DNA of 64,000 bases from NCBI GenBank assembly GCA_030655315.1, contig JAURVT010000040.1:1-64000 (forward strand), read 5' to 3'. The DNA is from Nocardioidaceae bacterium. Its GTDB lineage: Bacteria > Actinomycetota > Actinomycetes > Propionibacteriales > Nocardioidaceae. This document shows, piece by piece, positions 35,863 through 43,436 of the stretch. Positions within the stretch are counted from its first letter, which is position 1; the number at the start of each line of letters is the position of its first letter. The notes beneath the pieces are model-generated. The model saw nothing but the letters and a program-made list of their open reading frames with translations, did not search any database and was not told where the DNA came from. The position numbers and the translations under genes are program-made.

Positions 35863-36251
35863 CGTCCACGCCCGTGCGCACCACGCGCCAGCGCCGCGCC
35901 GTCTCGGCGATCCTCGCCGAGCTCGACGCCTTCGCGAGCGCGCAGGACATCCACGAGAAGCTGCGCAGCAACGGCGACGCCGTCGGCCTGTCCACGGTCT
36001 ACCGCAACCTGCAGGCGCTCTCCGACGCCGGCGAGGTCGACGCGATCCGGGGCGACGACGGCGAGGTCCTGTACCGACGCTGCAGCTCGGGGCACCACCA
36101 CCACCTGGTGTGCCGCACCTGCGGACGCACGGTTGAGGTCGAGGGGCCCACCGTCGAGTCGTGGGCCGACCGCACCGCCCGCGAGCACGGGTTCGTCGAC
36201 GTCGAGCACACCCTCGAGATCTTCGGCACCTGCGACACCTGTGCGCACTGA
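35859..36251 (+). CDS. zur: Fur-family zinc uptake regulator
   Basis: 130 residues. Winged helix TRQRRAVSAILAELDAFASAQDIHEKLRSNGDAVGLSTVYRNLQALSDAGEV, then the metal site SSGHHHHLVCRTCGRTVEV and the second Cys pair GTCDTCAH. HHHH is typical of Fur/Zur; the operon context with znuACB says Zur. It probably represses its own operon at the box over the znuA start. GTG of the next gene overlaps its stop by 11 bases. Confidence 0.94.
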   Translation: MTSTPVRTTRQRRAVSAILAELDAFASAQDIHEKLRSNGDAVGLSTVYRNLQALSDAGEVDAIRGDDGEVLYRRCSSGHHHHLVCRTCGRTVEVEGPTVESWADRTAREHGFVDVEHTLEIFGTCDTCAH

Positions 36252-37149
36252 GACTCCCCCGCGCCTGCGCCACCTCGCCCCCCACGAGTGGCAGCCGCTG
36301 CGCGACGCCCACCGCGAGCGTGCGGAGCGCTGGACCCTCCCCCACCTCGAGCGGCGCAGCCGACGCGAGCCGCACCCCGTGCTCGACTTCGTCTTCGAGT
36401 ACTACCCCTACGAGCCGGCCAAGCTCGCCCGCTGGCACCCCGGCGTCGGCACGGCGCTGACCGGCGACGGCGCCGATGCGCTGCTGGCGCTCGCGGCCTA
36501 CCGCGCCGAGGGTGACGCCGTCACGGTCGACCTCTCCCGCCTGGAGCGACGCCGTGAGGGGCTCGTCTGGGCCCGCGACCTGATGGTCCGCACCGCGTCG
36601 CGCCCCGCCCGCACCGACTGCTTCGGCCTGCACGAGTGGGCGATGGTGCACGGCGCCGGCTCCGAGGGCCGCCGCCACTCGACGGTCCCGCTGCGGCTCG
36701 GGCAGGACGGCACCGACGCGGTCACCGAGGCGCACCAGGTGCGCTGCACCCACGTCGACGCGTTCCGCTTCTTCACCGACTCCGGCCGCCCGCTCAACAG
36801 CCTGCAGCCGACACGCGAGACGCAGCCGGCGATGGAGCAGCCGGGCTGCCTGCACGCCAACATGGACCTCTACCGGTTCGCCGCGAAGCTCTCGCCGTTC
36901 GGCGACTCCGCGCTGCTGCTCGACACCTTCGAGCTGGCGGTCGAGATCCGCGAGGCCGACATGCGCGCCTCGCCCTACGACCTCACCGCGTGGGGCTACG
37001 AGCCGGTGCGGATCGAGACCCCCGAGGGCAAGGCGGAGTACGTCCGCCGCCAGCGCGACTTCGCCACCCGGGCGGCGGTGCTGCGGGCGCGGCTCGTCGC
37101 CGACCACGACCGCGTCCTGACCGCCGACGAGAGCACGGAGACCCGATGA
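36241..37149 (+). CDS. Actinobacterial protein annotated as 3-methyladenine DNA glycosylase
   Basis: 302 residues from GTG 36241. Pattern PHEWQPLRDAHRERAERWTLPHLERRSRREPHPVLDFVFEYYPYEPAKLARWHPG, DCFGLHEWAMVHG, CTHVDAFRFFTDSGRPLNSLQPTRETQPAMEQPGCLHANMDLYRFAAKLSP and DMRASPYDLTAWGYEPVRIET match a family carried in databases under this name; no helix-hairpin-helix is visible, so the enzymatic label is weak. The unusual density of conserved His/Asp/Cys suggests a metal-dependent enzyme. Overlaps zur by 11 bases, so probably zinc-controlled with it. Confidence 0.75.
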   Translation: MRTETPPRLRHLAPHEWQPLRDAHRERAERWTLPHLERRSRREPHPVLDFVFEYYPYEPAKLARWHPGVGTALTGDGADALLALAAYRAEGDAVTVDLSRLERRREGLVWARDLMVRTASRPARTDCFGLHEWAMVHGAGSEGRRHSTVPLRLGQDGTDAVTEAHQVRCTHVDAFRFFTDSGRPLNSLQPTRETQPAMEQPGCLHANMDLYRFAAKLSPFGDSALLLDTFELAVEIREADMRASPYDLTAWGYEPVRIETPEGKAEYVRRQRDFATRAAVLRARLVADHDRVLTADESTETR

Positions 37150-37736
37150 GCCGCACCACCTGGACCACCACGGCGACGCTGGCGGCGGTGGCCCTGCTCG
37201 CGGGCTGCGGGTCGTCCGGCGGCGACGCCGTCGACGTCCCGACGACGGGACGCGCGCTCACCGCCGCGGTGATCGACGACATCGGCAACGAGCCCACCGC
37301 GGCCGGCCCGTCCGAGGAGGTCGGCGACCTCGGTGGCGACGCAGTCGGCGCCGACGTGCGGTTCGGTCGGGGCGCCCGGCCCTACACCGTCTCCACGGTG
37401 GTCGCGCCGGCCGACGCCGCGCCGGACGACCAGTGCGTCGCGGGCTCCGACGGGTGCGACACCGTCGCGCTCACCGACGGCGGCCGCGCCACGATGTCGT
37501 GGAGCCTGCTCGACCCCGACGAGGACCCGGGCAGCGTCACCCTCTCGACGGTTCGCGGCGACTCCTACGTCCTCGTCCGCTACCGCGGCACCGCGCTGCG
37601 CCAGGACCCCCGCAACGCCGGCGCCATGCCGGTCGACTTCACCGCGCTGGTCGACGTGCTCGACGACCCCACGGTCGGCGTGCTCACCACCCAGCGCCGT
37701 GTCGACCAGGGCGACAACCTCAGCCTCTGGGGCTGA
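37146..37736 (+). CDS. Putative lipoprotein at the end of the znu operon
   Basis: 196 residues, ATG 37146 overlapping the previous stop (ATGAG). Signal peptide TTATLAAVALLAGCGSSGGD with lipobox LLAGC. Mature part is acidic with a Cys pair (DDQCVAGSDGCD) and beta-rich pattern. Not recognised. Its position hints at a role under zinc limitation, but nothing in the sequence binds metal obviously. Confidence 0.8.
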   Translation: MSRTTWTTTATLAAVALLAGCGSSGGDAVDVPTTGRALTAAVIDDIGNEPTAAGPSEEVGDLGGDAVGADVRFGRGARPYTVSTVVAPADAAPDDQCVAGSDGCDTVALTDGGRATMSWSLLDPDEDPGSVTLSTVRGDSYVLVRYRGTALRQDPRNAGAMPVDFTALVDVLDDPTVGVLTTQRRVDQGDNLSLWG

Positions 37737-37880
37737 GCTGCGGCCCCTCGGTCTGACGGGCTTCTCTGGCCGGCCGACCCCGTTCGACCTGGGGTCTCAG
37801 GCGGGACCGTCTGTTGTTCCCGGCTGGGAAGTGCGCAGCGAGGACGGCGGCGGCGGCCGTCACCTAGGTGTGCGGGCTGT

Positions 37881-38080
37881 CGTCTCGGTCTGCGAGACGG
37901 ACTGCCTGCTGGCGCGGGCTGACCGTGGCAAACGGCGCGAAACACGGCATATTCACCACGGTCAGCACCTGTTTGCCTGAGTCGGTGTGACCTGTGGGGT
38001 GGACGGGATCAGCCGTCTCACCCACCGAGACCACAGGCGGGACGTGCACCCGACCTACGGCCGCAGCCCGCGCCGTCCTC
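37881..38080. repeat. Repeat A, copy 1
   Basis: 200 bases, identical at about 85% to copy 2 with no gaps; copies are 573 bases apart. Bounded by two small stems conserved in both copies: CGTCTCG/CGAGACG (37881-37899) and GTCTC/GAGAC (38015-38031). Inside, GCTGACCGTGG (37918-37928) pairs with CCACGGTCAGC (37956-37966) in this copy only. On the minus strand a frame reads GKQVLTVVNMPCFA and FATVSPR in both copies. Confidence 0.9.
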
Positions 38081-38453
38081 GCTGCGCACTTCCGCCCGCC
38101 ACCGCGACGGGTGCGCCCGGGCGCGGTCGCTCGTGCTCGGGTGGCCGGCGCCGCTGCAGGCCGGGGCTCAGCCCGGACCGTCCCCTGCCTACGGCTGGGA
38201 CGTGCGCAGCGAGGACGGCGGCGGCGGCCGTCACCTGCGCGGTACGGCCACCCAACCTCGACCGCTGCCCACGCCGTCCTCGCTGCGCACTTCCGCCCAC
38301 CACCGCGACGGGTGCGCCCGGGCGCGGTCGGTCGTGCTCGGGTGTCCGGCTCCGCTGCCAGTCGGGGCTCAGCCCGGACCGTCCCCAGCTCGAGGCTGGG
38401 AAGTGCGCAGCGAGGACGGCGGCGGCGGCCGTCACCTGCGAGGTGTGGGCCGC

Positions 38454-38653
38454 CGTCTCGGTCTGCGAGACGGACCGCGTCAGCGCGCGGACTGACCGTG
38501 GCAAACAGCGCGAAGCACGGCATATTCACCACGGTAAGCACTTGTTTGCCTGGGTCGGTGTGACGGACGGGACTGACGGGATTCGTCGTCTCACCCACCG
38601 AGACTCGAAGACGGACGTGCACCCGACCTACGGCCGCCGCCCACGCCGTCCTC
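38454..38653. repeat. Repeat A, copy 2
   Basis: Second copy of the 200-base element. Differences to copy 1 cluster in three patches (38476-38484, 38565-38573, 38605-38612) with nearly unchanged blocks between. Two changes break pairs of the inner stem seen in copy 1, so that stem is not under conservation here. Confidence 0.9.
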
Positions 38654-38705
38654 GCTGCGCCCTTTCACCCACCACCGCGAAGGCAGCGCCCGGCGGGAGC
38701 GGCTC

Positions 38706-40313
38706 TCAGCCCAGACCGGCGGGCGCCACGGAGTGCTTCCTCAGGCCGTAGGTCACGGCGTCGAGGAGCGCCTCCCAGGAGGCCTCGACGATGTTGTGGC
38801 CGACGCCGACGGTGACCCAGGAGTCGACGCCGTCCGTGGTCTGGATGAGCACCCGGATGACGGCGTCGGTGCCCTGGCCCTGGTCGAGGATGCGGACCCG
38901 GTAGTCGATCAGGCGGAAGCTGCTGATCGCGGGCCAGGCCTGCTCGATCGCCTGGCGGAGCGCGTGGTCGAGCGCGTTCACCGGGCCGTTGCCCTCGCCG
39001 ACGACGACCAGCCGCCGTCCACCCGCACGCAGCTTGACCGTCGCCTCCGACAGCGCCTCCTCGCCGGGCACACCGCCGGACTCGGTGATCACGCGCCACG
39101 ACTCGACGTCGAAGAACGCCGGCCGGCCGCCCTCGAGCTCCTCGGCGAGGAGCAGCTCGAACGAGGCGTCCGCCGCCTCGAAGGTGTAGCCCGCCTGCTC
39201 CATCGTCTTCACGCGGTCGGTGACGCGCGACAGGCGTGCGCCGTCGCCGCTGAGGTCGTAGCCCAGCTCCTTGCCCTTGAGCTCGATCGTGGCGCGACCG
39301 GCCATCTCGGAGACAAGGAGCCGCATGTCGTTGCCGACGCGCTCGGGGTCGACGTGCTGGTACAGGTCGGGGTCGACGCGGATGGCGCTGGCGTGCAGAC
39401 CGGCCTTGTGCGCGAACGCCGAGACGCCGGTGTACGGCTGCCGCGCGACGGGCGGGTAGTTGGTGGTCTCGGCGATCGCGTGCGCGATGCGGCTCGCCTC
39501 GCGCAGGGCGCCCGCGGGCAGCACCGGCCGTCCGAGCTTGAGCTCGAGGTTCGCCACGACGCTGATCAGGTCGGCGTTGCCGGTGCGCTCGCCGTAGCCG
39601 TTGATGCAGCCCTGGACGTGCGAGGCGCCCGCCTCGACGGCGGCGATGCTGTTGGCGACCGCGCAGCCGGTGTCGTTGTGGGCGTGGATGCCGAGACGGG
39701 CACCCGTGCTCGCGGCGACGTCCTCGACGATCTCACCGACCCACCGCGGCAGCATGCCGCCGTTGGTGTCGCACAGCACGACCACGTCCGCCCCGGCGTC
39801 GGCCGCGGTGCGGACCACCTCGAGCGCGTAGTCGCGGTTGGCGCGGAAGCCGTCGAAGAAGTGCTCGCAGTCGAGGAACACCCGTTGGCCGCTCGCCCGC
39901 AGGTGCGTGACCGTGTCGCGGACCATCGCGAGGTTCTCCTCGAGCGTGGTGCGCAGGGCCAGCTCGACGTGCCGGTCGTGGCTCTTGGCGACCAGCGTGA
40001 CCACACCGGCGCCGGAGTCGCGGAGCGCCGCCACCTGGGGGTCGTCGGCCGCCACGGCGCCCGCCCGACGGGTGGCGCCGAAGGCCGCCAGCGTCGCGTG
40101 CTCGAGGGCGAGCTCGGTACGGGCGCGGGCGAAGAACTCGGTGTCCTTGGGGTTCGAGCCCGGCCACCCGCCCTCGATGAAGCCGACGCCGAGCTCGTCG
40201 AGGTCCCGCGAGATGCGCAGCTTGTCGATCACCGAGAGGTTGAGGCCCTCCTGCTGCGCGCCGTCACGCAGGGTGGTGTCGTACACGTGGAAGTCGTCGG
40301 CCGGTGCGTTCAC
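38706..40313 (-). CDS. cimA: (R)-citramalate synthase
   Basis: 535 residues of the DRE-TIM/LeuA superfamily; condenses pyruvate and acetyl-CoA for a threonine-independent route to isoleucine. DFHVYDTTLRDGAQQEGLNLSV is the catalytic RD motif, FIEGGWPGSNPKD is CimA-type, IHAHNDTGCAVANSIAAVEAGASHVQGCINGYGERTGNADL the metal His and Gly-rich segment, and the C-terminus is the LeuA allosteric dimer domain. GTG 40313 with GAGGA upstream is chosen over the longer frame from 40346, which would run through the attenuator poly-U. Confidence 0.92.
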   Translation of the reverse strand: MNAPADDFHVYDTTLRDGAQQEGLNLSVIDKLRISRDLDELGVGFIEGGWPGSNPKDTEFFARARTELALEHATLAAFGATRRAGAVAADDPQVAALRDSGAGVVTLVAKSHDRHVELALRTTLEENLAMVRDTVTHLRASGQRVFLDCEHFFDGFRANRDYALEVVRTAADAGADVVVLCDTNGGMLPRWVGEIVEDVAASTGARLGIHAHNDTGCAVANSIAAVEAGASHVQGCINGYGERTGNADLISVVANLELKLGRPVLPAGALREASRIAHAIAETTNYPPVARQPYTGVSAFAHKAGLHASAIRVDPDLYQHVDPERVGNDMRLLVSEMAGRATIELKGKELGYDLSGDGARLSRVTDRVKTMEQAGYTFEAADASFELLLAEELEGGRPAFFDVESWRVITESGGVPGEEALSEATVKLRAGGRRLVVVGEGNGPVNALDHALRQAIEQAWPAISSFRLIDYRVRILDQGQGTDAVIRVLIQTTDGVDSWVTVGVGHNIVEASWEALLDAVTYGLRKHSVAPAGLG

Positions 40314-40344
40314 GTCAGGTCCTCGGGTGGCTGTGGGTGGGCAC

Positions 40345-40404
40345 AAAAAAACCTCCCGTGGGGACGAGAGGTCGCGCGTCGGGCTCGCAGGGAGTCAGAC
40401 GCGC
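40345..40404 (-). promoter_or_regulatory. Transcription attenuator in the cimA leader
   Basis: On the minus strand: first hairpin GACGCGC-type stem (arms 40398-40404 and 40374-40380), then a terminator with 9-base arms ACCTCTCGT/ACGGGAGGT (40364-40372 and 40351-40359), CCCC loop, and seven U (40345-40351). The loop of the first hairpin holds CTCCC (40390-40394), complementary to GGGAG of the terminator 3' arm (40353-40357), giving an antiterminator. Same plan as the ilvB leader. Confidence 0.8.
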
Positions 40405-40445
40405 CGGCTAATGGCGATCAGGGCCTCGGCCGCGCAGGTGTGCAC
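40395..40445 (-). CDS. cimA leader peptide
   Basis: 16-codon frame VHTCAAEALIAISRRV from GTG 40445, or 20 codons from ATG 40457, ending with TGA inside the first hairpin loop. The regulatory part has CTG, ATC, ATT and GTC codons, so stalling at Leu/Ile/Val would open the antiterminator. Start GTGCAC matches that of the ilvB leader. Too short for homology evidence; the call rests on position and shared layout. Confidence 0.65.
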   Translation of the reverse strand: MHTCAAEALIAISRRV

Positions 40446-40470
40446 GGGGTCGAGCATAGACTGCCGACCT

Positions 40471-41526
40471 ATGCCTGTCAGCACCCCTGAGTCCCACACC
40501 CGTGTCCTGCTCGCCGAGCGTCCCGTCGGCGAACCCACCCCCGCGAGCTTCCGCGTCGAGACCGTCCCGGTGCCCGAGCCGGCCGACGGCCAGGTGCTCC
40601 TGCGCACCGTCTACCTGTCACTCGACCCCTACATGCGGGGCCGGATGAGCGCCGCCAAGTCGTACGCGGCACCCGTGGAGGTCGGTGACGTCATGGAGGG
40701 CGGCACCGTCTGCGAGGTCGTCGCGAGCCGCAGCGACCAGCGCGCCGTCGGCGACGTCGTCCTGGCCTACACCGGGTGGCAGGAGTACGGCGTGGTCGAC
40801 GCCCGGGCCACGCGCCGCCTCGACCCGGCGGCCGCCCCCGTCTCGACCGCGCTGGGCGTGCTCGGCATGCCCGGCTTCACCGCCTACGCGGGCCTGCGGG
40901 AGATCGGACGGCCGCAGCCCGGCGAGACGGTCGTCGTCGCGGCCGCCGCCGGCCCCGTCGGCTCGGCGGTCGGCCAGATCGCGAAGATCTCCGGAGCCCG
41001 TGCCGTGGGCATCGCCGGCGGACCCGAGAAGTGCGCCTACGTGGTGGACGAGCTCGGGTTCGACGCGTGCCTGGACCACCGCGCGCCCGACCTCGCCGGC
41101 CGGCTCGCCGCCGCCGCGCCCGACGGCATCGACGTCTACTTCGAGAACGTCGGCGGCGCGGTGCTCGAGGCCGTCGTCCCGCTGCTCAACACCTACGCCC
41201 GCGTCCCCGTCTGCGGCCTGGTGTCGCAGTACAACGCGACGTCCGCGCCCGAGGGCCCCGACCGCGCGCCCGCGCTGATGTCGGCGATCCTCACCCAGAG
41301 CCTGACGGTGCGCGGCTTCATCCAGACCGAGTTCGTCAAGGCCCACCACGCCGACTTCCTGCGCGACATGGCCGGCTGGGTCGCCGACGGGCGGGTCAAG
41401 CACCGCGAGGACGTCGCCGACGGCATCGCCGGCGCGCCCGAGGCGTTCATCGGGATGCTGCGGGGCCGCAACCACGGCAAGCAGCTCGTGCGGGTCGGCG
41501 TCGACCCCGAGGGCGCCGGTGCCTGA
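40471..41526 (+). CDS. NADP-dependent medium-chain oxidoreductase (leukotriene B4 12-HD/YncB type)
   Basis: 351 residues, zinc-free MDR. LSLDPYMRGRMSAAKSYAAPVEVGDVMEGGTVCEVV, GVLGMPGFTAYAGLREIGRPQPGETVVVAAAAGPVGSAVGQIAK and VDVYFENVGG-like IDVYFENVGGAVLEAV are the family signature of alkenal/enone reductases such as YncB. Reduces an activated double bond with NADPH. Divergent from cimA; overlaps the next gene by eight bases. Confidence 0.92.
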   Translation: MPVSTPESHTRVLLAERPVGEPTPASFRVETVPVPEPADGQVLLRTVYLSLDPYMRGRMSAAKSYAAPVEVGDVMEGGTVCEVVASRSDQRAVGDVVLAYTGWQEYGVVDARATRRLDPAAAPVSTALGVLGMPGFTAYAGLREIGRPQPGETVVVAAAAGPVGSAVGQIAKISGARAVGIAGGPEKCAYVVDELGFDACLDHRAPDLAGRLAAAAPDGIDVYFENVGGAVLEAVVPLLNTYARVPVCGLVSQYNATSAPEGPDRAPALMSAILTQSLTVRGFIQTEFVKAHHADFLRDMAGWVADGRVKHREDVADGIAGAPEAFIGMLRGRNHGKQLVRVGVDPEGAGA

Positions 41527-42223
41527 CGCCGGTCCGGTGCCCGTGCCGCCACTGGCCCGGGCCTGGTACCAGGTCGCGGTCGACGCGTTGCGCGACGGCG
41601 ACGAGGTGCCCGACCTCGGGCTGCCGCCGGCTCCCGCGGCCCTGCTGCTGGCGCGGGGCTCCGCACCCGCGAGCGTCGAGCGGCTGGCCGGCCTCGACGC
41701 CTACCTCCTGGTGCGTGCGGAGTCGGCACCGGGCGCCGAGGCGCTCGAGGCCAACCAGCGGGCGCTGGCCCGGGCCCGCGAGCTGGCCACCGAGCGCGAC
41801 GGCGTGGTCGTTGACCTCGGCGTGCCGCGCGTCGTCGAGCCCGAGGCGCCGGCCGGACGCGCTGCCGGCCACTGGTTCGTCTTCGCGCACGACGGCGCGC
41901 TCGTCGACACCTGGGGCCTGGACCGCTTCGGCCTGCCCGAGCTGCACTGCGACCAGGCCGACGACGCCCGGCTTCCGATGTACGACGCGGTGCTCGTCGG
42001 CGTCGCCCAGCGGCTCCTCGAGGAGTGGCCCGGTCACGACCCCGTCGGACCGGCCACCGTCACGTTGCGCGACGTCGCCCGCGGCTACGGCGACGCATCG
42101 GCCGGCGGCGACGACCCCACGCTCGACCGCGGCGTCGACGTCACGCTCGCGCACGACGCCGCCGGGCGACGGCTCGTCGTCACGCTGCACGACGACCCCG
42201 CCACGGCGCTCTTCGGCCCCTGA
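41519..42223 (+). CDS. Hypothetical protein coupled to the oxidoreductase
   Basis: 234 residues from GTG 41519, overlapping the oxidoreductase stop by eight bases. Acidic, Ala/Leu-rich; segments GHWFVFAHDGALVDTWGLDRFGLPELHCDQADDARLPMYDAVL and GVDVTLAHDAAGRRLVVTLHDDPATALFGP look like a small alpha-beta domain. Not recognised. Codon use matches neighbours, so it is probably real. Confidence 0.7.
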   Translation: MPDAGPVPVPPLARAWYQVAVDALRDGDEVPDLGLPPAPAALLLARGSAPASVERLAGLDAYLLVRAESAPGAEALEANQRALARARELATERDGVVVDLGVPRVVEPEAPAGRAAGHWFVFAHDGALVDTWGLDRFGLPELHCDQADDARLPMYDAVLVGVAQRLLEEWPGHDPVGPATVTLRDVARGYGDASAGGDDPTLDRGVDVTLAHDAAGRRLVVTLHDDPATALFGP

Positions 42224-42253
42224 GCACTCCCCCGGCGACCCGGAGGTCCGGGC

Positions 42254-43363
42254 TCAGACCTCGACGCGGTGCATCCAGCCGCGGGTGTCGTCGGCGCGAC
42301 CGTACTGGATGTCGACCAGGGTGCGGCGGACGGCGGAGGTGACGGGACCGGGCTCGCCGTCGCTGCTCGACACGGCCTCGCCGCCGTCCCAGGCCAGCTT
42401 GCCGACGGGCGTCACGACCGCCGCGGTGCCGCAGGCGAACACCTCGGTGATACGGCCCGAGGCGACGCCCTCCTTCCACTCCTCGATCGAGAAGGGGCGC
42501 TCGACGACCGCGTGGCCGAGGTCGGCGGCGATGGTGTGGATCGAGTCCTTGGTGATGCCCTCGAGGATCGAGTCGGACTGCGGGGTGACGATCGAGCCGT
42601 CGTCGTGGACGAAGTACAGGTTCATGCCACCGAGCTCCTCGACCCACCGGTGCTCGCGTGAGTCCAGGAACGCCACCTGGTCGCAGCCGTGGGCGGCGGC
42701 CTCCTGCTGGGGCAGCAGCGACGCGGCGTAGTTGCCGCCGCACTTGGCCGACCCGGTGCCGCCGGTGCCGGCACGCGAGTAGTGCTCGGACAGCCAGATC
42801 GACACGGGCTTGAGGCCGCCCTTGAAGTAGGCGCCGGCCGGGGAGGCGATCACCGAGAAGGTGACGTGCTGCGAGGGCCGCACGCCGAGGAACACCTCGG
42901 ACGCGAACATGAACGGCCGCAGGTACAGGCTCTTCTCCTCCCCACGCGGAACCCATGCGAGGTCGGCCGACACCAGGGCGTCGACCGCGCCGATGAACCA
43001 CTCGGCCGACAGCTGCGGCAGCGCGAGCCGGGCGGCCGAGCGCTGGAAGCGGGCCGCGTTGGCGTCGGGGCGGAAGGTCCAGACCGAGCCGTCGGCGTGG
43101 GCGTAGGCCTTCATGCCCTCGAAGATCTCCTGCGCGTAGTGCAGGACGGCCGTGGCCGGGTCGAGGGACAGCGGGCCGTAGGGCACGACGCGCTCGTCGT
43201 ACCAGCCGCTGTCGGGCGTCCACTCGGCCAGCACCATGTGGTCGGTGAAGAAGCGTCCGAAGCCGGGGTCGGCGAGGATCTCGTCGCGACGCTGGTCGGC
43301 GACGGCGCGCGTGCTGCGCTCGACGGTCGGCTGGAACGGCTTCGGGGTGGTCATGTCGTGCAC
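42254..43363 (-). CDS. ilvE: Branched-chain amino-acid aminotransferase
   Basis: 369-residue fold-IV PLP enzyme making Leu, Ile and Val from their keto acids. FEGMKAYAHADGSVWTFRPDANAARFQRSAARLALP, SLYLRPFMFASEVFLGVRPS, GTGSAKCGGNYAASLLPQ (PLP Lys) and LEGITKDSIHTIAADLG are family segments. GTG 43363 has GAGAGG nine bases upstream and is preferred to ATG 43354. Follows leuB after a 70-base gap with two competing stems. Confidence 0.94.
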   Translation of the reverse strand: MHDMTTPKPFQPTVERSTRAVADQRRDEILADPGFGRFFTDHMVLAEWTPDSGWYDERVVPYGPLSLDPATAVLHYAQEIFEGMKAYAHADGSVWTFRPDANAARFQRSAARLALPQLSAEWFIGAVDALVSADLAWVPRGEEKSLYLRPFMFASEVFLGVRPSQHVTFSVIASPAGAYFKGGLKPVSIWLSEHYSRAGTGGTGSAKCGGNYAASLLPQQEAAAHGCDQVAFLDSREHRWVEELGGMNLYFVHDDGSIVTPQSDSILEGITKDSIHTIAADLGHAVVERPFSIEEWKEGVASGRITEVFACGTAAVVTPVGKLAWDGGEAVSSSDGEPGPVTSAVRRTLVDIQYGRADDTRGWMHRVEV

Positions 43364-43389
43364 GGTAGCGAACCTCTCGGGGCGGTGTC

Positions 43390-43436
43390 TGCGGGGCCTG
43401 GCGTGGTGAGGCGCGGCCCCGCAGGGTCGCGCCTCA
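43390..43436 (-). promoter_or_regulatory. Two mutually exclusive stems between leuB and ilvE
   Basis: Stem 1 pairs TGAGGCGCG with CGCGCCTCA (43428-43436 and 43407-43415) and includes the leuB stop. Stem 2 pairs TGCGGGGCC with GGCCCCGCA (43415-43423 and 43390-43398). They share 43415, so only one can form fully. No U run follows, so this may set mRNA stability or read-through rather than terminate. Confidence 0.45.

Larger units (their letters stand above)
37823..38705. repeat. Gene-free block of nested direct and inverted repeats
   Basis: 969 bases without a credible gene between convergent genes. Order: B (37823-37865), A1 (37881-38080), then two copies of a 201-base unit (from about 38070 and 38271) each made of inverted B, C and B, then A2 (38454-38653), then inverted B and part of C to 38705. 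B carries GTGCGCAGCGAGGACGG; C is about 92 bases and starts CGCCACCGCGACGG. Open frames in it on both strands are repeat artefacts or, in A, perhaps a short peptide. Confidence 0.9.

Noticed and set aside
37864-38622. 252-codon minus-strand frame in the repeat block
   Set aside because: Arg/Pro/Gly-rich translation of the repeats. Only the short conserved part in repeat A deserves a second look, listed as a finding.
37823-38705. CRISPR array
   Set aside because: Units are 200 bases and nested with inverted parts; no 25-40 base direct repeats with unique spacers and no cas genes.
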